Origin: Takakia lepidozioides
Taxonomy: Eukaryota; Streptophyta; Takakiopsida; Takakiales; Takakiaceae
Direction of reading: 5' to 3'
Length of the DNA: 64,000 bases
Assembly: GCA_030704615.1 (NCBI GenBank)
Contig: CM060731.1
Span: 9,610,001-9,674,000, forward strand
A program made the position numbers and the translations under genes. The notes below the pieces were generated by a model. That model saw only the letters and a program-made list of their open reading frames with translations. It had not been told where the DNA came from and did no database searches. Below are positions 56,033 to 64,000 of the stretch, in pieces. The stretch's first letter is position 1. Each line of letters opens with the position of its first letter.

Positions 56033-56916
56033 CACTACAACAGATTAGCGTTTTTATGACTGCAAATATGACTATTTTTTCAGTCCTATATGCGTTCATG
56101 ACTACAGGACTCTGAAGTGAAAAAAACGGCGTGATAGCGATTAGTCTTTAGGACTGCGTTTGCAAGTCATAGCCGTGACTGCATGCGTGGCACCTGGAGT
56201 CATGCAGAGGAGAGTGATGTAGTCACAACTCTATGACTTACATATGACTAACTATATGACTACATTATCTGCTGAGCATTGCCTACATGGAGAGGCTTCA
56301 GTGGAACACGTGCACCACTACGCAAGCGACACATCACGCATTTGTGAGGGGATTATCTGACTATATGTCTGCAAAGCGATGCCTACATGGAGAGGCGCTG
56401 GATGGACACGTGCGCCACTGCGGATTTGATACATCATTTTTGAAACATTTTTAATAATATTTTTAATTTTAATAAATCAAATTACATAATCATAAAATTT
56501 AGATTATTAATTGATTTAAATTCTTCATTATGTTTTTGGGAAAATAGAATGGAAGGCCAAAGGGCTCGTAGGAAGTACTGTAAATCATATTACAAAATTC
56601 CAAGTTGGACAAGCATCCCCACGGATGCCTCAAAGTCTAATGTGGAGCAAAAATTAAGCAAACCGACACAAGGGCAAAAGTTTTTAAGTACTACTACAGT
56701 TCTGGTACTACTAGAATGACGGACTCTACTTACAACTATCAAGTGCAATACTCCTTACAACTGCATTTGGCCAATAACTTCGAAACGAACTTGGTGGCAG
56801 TGTGGCAGTCACCACACACCCAAAGATTTTTCACGAGATGGAGAGACATCCTTGCAGGGGTCGTGCTCATCAGCTTAAAACCTCGATTTTCCCACCATTG
56901 TTTCATGATTGTTCCA

Positions 56917-57577
56917 CAACTTCTCCTCGTCTCTGTTACCTGTTTCTGGATACTTTCATGTTGTCACATTGGCAGTTTCATATCAAAGTCACTCCAAACT
57001 ATCAAAGGTTCACTCAACCAGTTAACTTGCAAAATTCAACATGAAAATTGAGGGTCGATTCTGATAAGAGGGAAAAACAAGGTGAAATGTGTTGAAGAAG
57101 GTGCCTTGATTAACAGTGCCTGATTTGATCAATTGTGTCGCTGCTGCTACAGTTTCTAGTTGATCATCTGTCCATGCAGGTTTCTTGTAGCTATCCTTCT
57201 CTGTTCTTATTCTTTTATGTTAAATGGTCCGGAGCTTCTATCTGATGAGTGGAGGTGTGGGGATGAAAATTGTTTAACTAGAGCATGAAATTCAGCCCTC
57301 TTGGATGAATCTGGACCCACACTCTATCTCTGCTCCTTCAGCTATCCATGCCTCTGCACAAATCATGCATACATCCTCGCCTTGCTGCTAGCAGCTGACC
57401 ATAACAACCTAGAATTGTTCCAGCAAACACCCCAACCCTACTTATCACACTAGTTCCTATCCTCAATTGCATCTGCTACTCTCTAGAATCCAACAGGCGT
57501 TCACCTTCTTGCCTCGATTGTCCCACCATTGACTGGGTTAGAAAAGTATTCATTCCACAACTTCTCCACGACATTTG
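56917..57577 (-). pseudogene. Mirror of the degenerate OSB copies
   Basis: Reverse complement of 35,325-35,985. The same one-base deletion and donor-like GTGAAC are present. No extra information is gained from this copy. Confidence 0.5.
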
Positions 57578-57580
57578 CCC

Positions 57581-58703
57581 CTAGGTCTCCAAAGCCACCA
57601 TCCCGCGCCCTTGCTGTGCATATCCTACAATCATCACACTCCACAACACCACATGTCGTTCAGCCATACTGTCAAACACTCCTTTTGCATCCTCAATGCA
57701 CCCACATTTGGCATACATGTCCACCAGGGCAGTGTTCAGAATGACATCAGGTGTAATTCCAGATTTAATGATGTCACCATGGATCTCTTTGCCATTTTCC
57801 AGGGCTGCCAGGCTTGCACAAGCATTGCAAATACACACAAATGTGATCTTGTTACACTTCACCCCTTCCCCCATCATTTGCTCATAGGTCTCCAAGGCCT
57901 CCATCCCGCGCCCCTGCTGTGCATCTCTTGCAAGCATGGCATTACATGACACCATATCTTGTTCAGCCATACTGTCAAACACTCCCTTTGCATCCTCGAT
58001 GCACCCACATTTTGCATACATATCCACCAGGGTATTGTTCAGAATGACATCGGGTGCAATCCAGCTCTGAAAATGTCACCATGGTCCTCTTTGCCCTTTT
58101 CCAGGGCTGCCAGGCTTGCAAATGCACACAAATGGGATGGCTTCACCCCTTCCCCCATCATTCGATCATAGGTCTCCAAAGCCTCCATACCATGTCCTTG
58201 CTGTGCATACCCTGCAAGCATCGCGACACCACAAAATGTTCAGCCATAGTGTTGGAAACTCCCTTCGCATCCTTAATGCATCCACATTTGGCATACATGT
58301 CCACCAGGGCAGTGTTCAGAATGACATCTTGTACAGTTCCAGCTTTGACGATGTCACCATGGACCTCTTTCCCCTTTTCCAGAGCTCCCATGCGTGCACA
58401 TGCATTGCAAACACAAACAAACACTTGTTGAGCATCCATGATGCTCCCGCACTTAACATACATGGAGACAAAGGTGTCGAGTAGAAAAACATTGGCGTGA
58501 ATCCACTTTGGATAATGTGAGTGTGCACCAGCTTTCCAGCTTCCAGACCTTCCATCTTGATGCACTTAAGCAAGAGACAGACATACGTACCTGAATCTGC
58601 TAAAATGCCTCTTTGGTTTAAAGTCTGTAGAGCCTCTGTCAGTCTGCCTACCGCAAAGCATCTTCACATGCCCAGAAGTGCAGCCAGAAGAGGCATTGTG
58701 GAC
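57581..58703 (-). pseudogene. Mirror of the PPR N-terminus and repeats
   Basis: Reverse complement of 34,199-35,321. The 148-codon and 135-codon frames are identical to those of the left arm, including the same frameshifts. Confidence 0.7.
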
Positions 58704-58772
58704 CTTGTCTAGCATGAGGGCAATGGCTGGAGAAAAATAAACAAGGCCTGGAAGTGTGGAAACAGCAAGCCA

Positions 58773-59651
58773 ATGGAGAAAATGTTACCTGAGTGGCTGG
58801 AGTATGAAGAAAGAGAGAATAGGCACTTCACTTGTGAAAAGTGGAGAGGCAGGATTAAGAACTGGCTGCCTGAAAGAGAGGGGAGCTTGTGGGAAACCCT
58901 ACCAAGAAGACCACAATCAGCTGCTGCTAACAATCAGGCCAGTGAAAGGTTGCCTTTGGTTGGGGTTATACAAACACGAGCAAATGACGGGGCTGAGAGA
59001 CAAGGGCAGAACTTGGTAAAAATTGATGGGCAAAGTCTGCCTGAAAAGAAGGAAAACAAGGGAGGTAACAAGGGTAAGGAAGAAGACTTACCTGGAAGTG
59101 AGCATGAACACCAGGTGGTCTGTGAAGAGGCTGATTACATGAGAGCAGATCACACAGGTAAAGAGTTAAGACCATACCCTGTTAGCAGTGATGCGACTGG
59201 AAACAGCGGAGGAGGAAAATGCTCGCCGAGCACTGAAGAACAAGCCCATGAAACGTCAAGTGTAAGCAGCACCCAAAATGAAAAGAAGAGTGTATGGGGT
59301 GTAGCAATTATGACTGAGCTACGATTGCAATTGCTGCATTCCGTGACAAAAAAATGTGAAGATGTGGAGGAACTCCTATCACCCAAGTCAGGAACTACGA
59401 TACGGGAGGGAAATATCAACCCAAACCAAATACCCACGAAACTCACATGTGCACAATTTGGCATACGAGAGCACTGGGATCTACATTGCCTGCAATGCAA
59501 CCAGCTAGTGGGACATATAATCGAAACGTTGAAGCAAAGAATAGTTGCAGAACCAGAAGGAGAATGGGACAATCCTCTTTCAGAAGTTGTGGTCATGGTT
59601 GAGGTGCCTAGTTTTATCAACTGTGCCGCTGCAGCTGTAGCCTTTAGTTGA
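58773..59651 (+). CDS. Mirror of the 292-codon unknown frame
   Basis: The translated product is identical to that of 34,129-33,251 over all 292 residues. Two independent copies of an unselected sequence would normally differ, so this supports a single source. The function is unknown. Confidence 0.4.
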   Translation: MEKMLPEWLEYEERENRHFTCEKWRGRIKNWLPEREGSLWETLPRRPQSAAANNQASERLPLVGVIQTRANDGAERQGQNLVKIDGQSLPEKKENKGGNKGKEEDLPGSEHEHQVVCEEADYMRADHTGKELRPYPVSSDATGNSGGGKCSPSTEEQAHETSSVSSTQNEKKSVWGVAIMTELRLQLLHSVTKKCEDVEELLSPKSGTTIREGNINPNQIPTKLTCAQFGIREHWDLHCLQCNQLVGHIIETLKQRIVAEPEGEWDNPLSEVVVMVEVPSFINCAAAAVAFS

Positions 59652-61345
59652 CCATCTACCCATGCAGGTTTCTTGTAGCTATTGATCCACAGGGAATCAC
59701 ATCTGGTACAATTCCAGCTTTGGCAATGCAACCATGCACCTCTTGCCCTTTTCCAGGGCTGCCAGAATTGCACACGCACTGCAAACGCACACAAACCTGA
59801 TGTGGTCGGGCTTCACCCTTCCCACATCATCTGCTCATAGGTCTCCAAAGCCTCCATCCTGTGCCCCTGTTGTGCATACCCTGCAAGCATCGCGTTCCAC
59901 GACACCACATCTCGTTCAGCCAGAGTGTGGAATACTCCCTTTGCATCCTGAATGCACCCACATTGGCAAACATGTCAGTTTAGGATGACATCTGGTACAA
60001 TTCCAGCTTTGACGATGTCACCATGGACCTCTTTCCCCTTTCCTAGAGCTCTCAGGCTTGCACATGCATTGCAAACACAAACAAATGTGATGTGGTTGGA
60101 CTTCACCCTTCGCACATCATTTGCTCATAGTTCTCAAAAGCCTCCATCCCACGCCCTTGCTGTGCATATCCTGCAATCATCGCACTCCACGACACCCACA
60201 TCTTGTTCAGCCATAGCGGCACAATTGATAAAATTAGGCACTGCTAATGAAGGCAACCTTCTTCGACACATTTCACCCTGTTTTTCCCTCTTATCAAAAT
60301 CGGCCCTATATTTTCATGTTGAATTTCTGTAAGTTACTGGTTGAGTGAACCTTTGATAGTTTGCAATGCATGTGTAGCCTGACAGCTCTGGAGAAGGGTA
60401 AAGAGGTCCATGGCGACATTGTTAGAGCTGCAATTGTACCACATGTCATTCTGAACAATAGCCTTGTGGACATGTATGAAGGGAGTGTTCGACAATGTTG
60501 GTGCGGCTTCCAGTTCACCATCTACCCATGCAGCTTTCTTGTAGCAATGGATCCACAGGGAATCATAGGTATACTTGTGCTTGAAATCCGGCCCTCTTCC
60601 AGTAAACACCCCAACCCTAATGATGAGAGGGCAAAACAAACTGAAATAGGTTCACCAATTTAGGGCCGAATCTGATAAGAGGGAAAAACAGGGTGAAATG
60701 TGTTGAAGAAGGTGCCTTGAGTAGCAGCGCCCAATTTTATCAGTTATGTCGTTGTTGCTGCTGCGACTTCCAGTTGACCATCTACCCATGCAGGTTTCTT
60801 GTAGCTATCCTTCCACAGGGAGTCATAGGTAATCTGGAGCTTGAAATCCGGCCCTCTTGGATGAATCTGAACCCACACCCCCTACTCCTTCAGCTATCCA
60901 TGCCTCTGCACAAATCATGCATACAATATCCTTGCTTTGCTGCTAGCAGCTGACAACGACAGCCTAGAATTGTTCCAGCAAACAACCCACCCTACTTATC
61001 ACACTAGTCCCTATGCTGACTTGCATCTGCTTCCAGCAGACATTCACCATAGTGCAGCTGAGCGGGCAGAGATTGAAACGCGGCCTGCTAAGACCAAGCT
61101 GACTCTCCCAAGAACCTTGTAAACATCAGAAAGAATGCCAAATCATGGTACTAACAGGAGCCAAGAGTCCACATTTGCAGGATGCAGACCAGGCTGGCAC
61201 ACGCATTGCAAACACAAACGAACATGACCCGGTCCGGCTTCACCCTTCCCGCATTACTTGCTATACGTCTCCGAAGCCTCTATACCACCTCCATGCTGTG
61301 TATATCCTCGCCCATTCCTGCATCATTTGCTCAAAAATAGGTCTG
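59567..61345 (-). pseudogene. Mirror of the left OSB and PPR fragments
   Basis: Reverse complement of about 31,560-33,335: the PPR scrap at 61,157-61,342, two PDF exons at about 60,490-60,865, PPR motifs at about 59,712-60,212 and the OSB tail at 59,567-59,712. Confidence 0.6.
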
Positions 61346-61715
61346 CAAATATGAATGAACTTACCCAATAGATGAATACATTCGTGTATGTGCTTTCAAA
61401 ATGACACGTGTAGTGATGCAATCGTATAACTAGAGCTGCGAAACCATATTCAGTCATGAAGTCATACGATTCTAGGAAAATTCATCCACGTGTAGTCCTC
61501 CACATGACGCGAGTCATATAAGCCATCCCTGTCATCGTGGTCAACAATGTTTGACCAATGCTCCCTACCTTTTCGGAGTCATGTAGTGATATCCATTACT
61601 ACAGAGTGATAAAATTATTATTGCAACGCATTTCAGCGTTTTGTAGTCGTGTACCTAGTGTAGTTTTTATGACTCCGCAAATGTCGTAGTCCTAAAACGC
61701 TCATCTCTTGTAGTG

Positions 61716-62149
61716 AATGCTGAAAACTGGACTGGAGTACTGGGACTGGAAACAAGAGTAGCTTAAACTTGTGTTGGCGAGACTGAAGAGTGTCCAGTCT
61801 TGCCTCCTATATATACTGGCTACTAGGAGGTTCCCTAAGAGGCTTCCCCAAAGGAGGTTTCTTGATGGAGAAGTTTCCAAGATTAAACAAAGGTTTCTTG
61901 ATGGAGAAGTTTCCTTAAACAAATGAGGTATCTTGATGGAGAAGTTTTTTCCAAAGGAAGCTTCCTGAGCAGTTTCCCAAGTTACTCTCGGTAATTTGGT
62001 AAACTCCCGGTAACTTGGTAATTTATGATAAATCATGGTAGATCATGATAGATCACGGTAACTTTCAATAACATGATAATTTGGTAATTTTTGGTATTTA
62101 CCCCTGATAAGTTCCTCTGGGCTATGTCTGTGACATCACCCCCTCCTCT
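61716..62149 (-). mobile_element. Mirror of the left part of the chromovirus LTR and polypurine tract
   Basis: Reverse complement of 30,752-31,185. The TATA box is at about 61,808-61,815, the three U3 repeats at about 61,855-61,945, the LTR edge at 62,138 and the purine tract beyond it. Confidence 0.75.
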
Positions 62150-64000
62150 AGCGTCGAGTTCATCGAGGAGCGGTAAAATCTTAAACTTGCTTAAAATTGG
62201 AGAACCTCCCTCTTTATTGTATATCAGATATACTGAATGTGAAGTCTTCATCTTGAAACTAACTTGGCTGACATCATCGTTGTGACGTGTAGCTCGGGGC
62301 TTAGCTGAATATCGTTGATGAAACTCTTGGACTTTGTCAGATGCATTAGCAAGGTTGGATGAAGGGTCCCACGATCGTTCGCTGATGTCGTATTCTTTCC
62401 AATATACGAAATACTCAAGACGTTTATACTGATGCGAGAGTCTAGGACTTCGTCGACTTCATACTCGATTTCCTGATTGACTTCGATTGATGGAGGTGGT
62501 GTATGGAGACTCTCCCTGGAATATTCGATGGACGATACAACTCCAATAATAAAACATGAAAAACTGGATGGATACGCATACTTCGTGGGAGTTCAAGCCG
62601 AAAACTAACCGGATTTATTTGTCGAATAATTTTGAATAGTCCCAGACGTTGATAATCCAACTTCCTTGATGGTCGCGAGGTTTGTATGTCCCATCAAAGA
62701 AGCCACACACGATCTCCGACCTTGAACTGGGGTTGGAGTTGACGATGTTGATCTGCATACTCATTGTATTATTTTTGAGCTTCTACGAGGTGGAATGTAA
62801 GCTCCTTGTGAATCGTAGCAAGATGAATAGCAAGATGAATAGCAAGATTTTCTGCAGCAGGGCTTCCAACAGTCTTCGTGTGGAAAGGGTTTGCTCGAGG
62901 ATGATGACCATAATTGGAGAAAAATGATGTTTGTTTGGTCGAAGAAAGTATAGTGTTGTTGTAGGCAAACTCAGCCAATGACAGAAGGTCCGTCCAATTA
63001 TTTTGGTGATAATTTATCGTACAGTGAAAATACTGCTCCAAAATCTGGTTTATGCATTCGGTTTGACCATCAGTTTGTGGATGATTAGTTGTAGAGAGAT
63101 TGATCTTAGTATCTAATATGTGAAATAATCCCCTCCAAAAATTTGATATGAACTGTGGTCTTCGATCAGATACGATGTCCTTCGGGAGTCCCTGAATGCG
63201 GTATATATTATTGAGGAAGAGTCTTGCAGTTTTCTCACCGGTAACCGTCTTATTACATGGAATGAAATGTGTCATCTTTGTAAAACGATCTATAATAACA
63301 AGGATTGAATCGGTGGTCTTGGAAATTGAAAGGTCTGTAATAAAGTCCATAGACACGGACGACCATGGACCATTGGGAATGGGTAATGGTTGAAGAAGGC
63401 CGTAAGGTCGATGTCGTGGTCCCTTTGTTATAGCACACGTGTCGCAAGATTTTATAAATTCTTTCACGAGTTTCCACATCTGCGGCCACCAATAGTCCCT
63501 GGATATCAATTCCATTGTTTTGTTGAAGCCGAAATGTCCTGCAGTCGGAGGATCATGACATGTTTGAAGAATTTGCAGTCGTGTAGGTCCTGGAGGTACA
63601 TAGAGAAGTCATTTGAAATAAAGTAAGCCATCTTTGAATTCGAAGTCGTTTGTAACATGTGGGTTGTCTCGAGGTCGATTTAGTTCACTTCGTAGTGTCA
63701 TAGCAAATTGGTCGCTCTTCAGTGCTTCCTGAATCTCTTTTATGATCTCTGCATCGTCATAGGTGGACATTGATAGCATATTCAATTGGAGATTTGTTGG
63801 TTTCAGATGATGGATTTCTATTGGTCAAAAGCTATCTCCCCTTTTTTCGGCGCAAGATACAATCGTCGAGAAAGAGCATCGGGTTTCCCTTGAAGATGTC
63901 CGGGGCGATAGGTAATAACAAAATCAAACCTTGTTAGTGACATACCCCATCTTGCTTGACGTTGATTCAAAACACGAGCACTCATAAATATTCGAGGTTT
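62150..64000 (-). pseudogene. Mirror of chromovirus integrase, chromodomain and RNase H end
   Basis: Reverse complement of 28,899-30,751. The 248-codon integrase core (63,515-62,769) is identical to the left arm, with the same stops. At the window edge one base of a T-run near 28,911 is absent here, the only difference seen in the last few hundred bases. Confidence 0.85.

Larger units (their letters stand above)
56033..61715 (-). mobile_element. Mirror copy of the Pack-CACTA transposon
   Basis: Termini CACTACAACAGATTAGCG and CTCATCTCTTGTAGTG are flanked by AAT on both sides (56,030-56,032 and 61,716-61,718). Since the flanks are mirrored as well, this is a copy by duplication or assembly fold-back, not a second transposition. 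Confidence 0.88.
46463..64000 (-). repeat. Right arm of the giant inverted repeat
   Basis: This arm is the reverse complement of 46,455-28,899 and continues to the window edge. It repeats the inner unknown region, the tandem repeats, the CACTA element in its split LTR, and the chromovirus integrase. Features below in this arm are mirror copies and may not be separate loci. Confidence 0.97.

Noticed and set aside
56033-61715. Second CACTA insertion as an independent transposition
   Set aside because: Its flanking LTR and everything beyond are mirrored as well, so it is part of the palindrome and not a new insertion.

Overview
This window looks like nuclear DNA of a land plant. The grounds are plant-type LINE, Ty3/gypsy (including a chromovirus) and CACTA transposons, plant pentatricopeptide-repeat (PPR) protein fragments, PDF-motif fragments of plant organellar single-stranded-DNA-binding (OSB) proteins, and interstitial TTTAGGG-like repeats. 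The style of the PPR repeats suggests a seed-free vascular plant such as a fern or lycophyte, but that is inference. I find no intact, obviously functional host gene, no tRNA or rRNA, no CRISPR array and no bacterial system. Nearly everything recognisable is a transposable element or a gene fragment that appears to travel with one.

Left part (1-28,190). Positions 1-3,860 hold no recognised gene. A decayed L1-like LINE (about 3,862-9,107) is cut inside its reverse transcriptase by a CACTA-type terminus at 9,108. About 10,000-14,560 is an unusual module: a long decayed reading frame with coiled coil (14,383-10,590, minus strand) bracketed by GCTGTG-rich tandem arrays in inverted orientation. 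Downstream lie RNase H and integrase of a 5'-truncated gypsy element (16,680-14,950, minus). From 16,690 to about 21,880 is a scrambled set of captured fragments: PPR repeats, OSB exons and two exons of an NF-YB11/Dpb3-like histone-fold gene. A second, truncated copy of the array module lies at about 23,950-25,262, and a second gypsy element (minus, truncated at both ends) at 25,263-28,190.

Right part (28,191-64,000). A chromovirus pol fragment (plus) leads into its 3' LTR. That LTR is split by a complete non-autonomous CACTA element (31,186-36,871, 3-bp target-site duplication ATT) carrying OSB and PPR fragments and a 292-codon open reading frame. Flanking sequence with tandem, telomere-like repeats follows. 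At about 46,459 the sequence folds back on itself, and 46,463-64,000 is the reverse complement of 46,455-28,899. The loop is only about 7 nt.

The arms are almost identical in their outer 7.5 kb. They differ by about 1.5% (mainly single-base indels) in the inner part, by roughly 9% close to the centre and about 20% at the centre itself. This is the pattern expected from a fold-back long-read or assembly chimera polished unevenly, so the second arm may not exist in the genome. The best biological candidates are the gene-carrying Pack-CACTA element and the array-flanked module.
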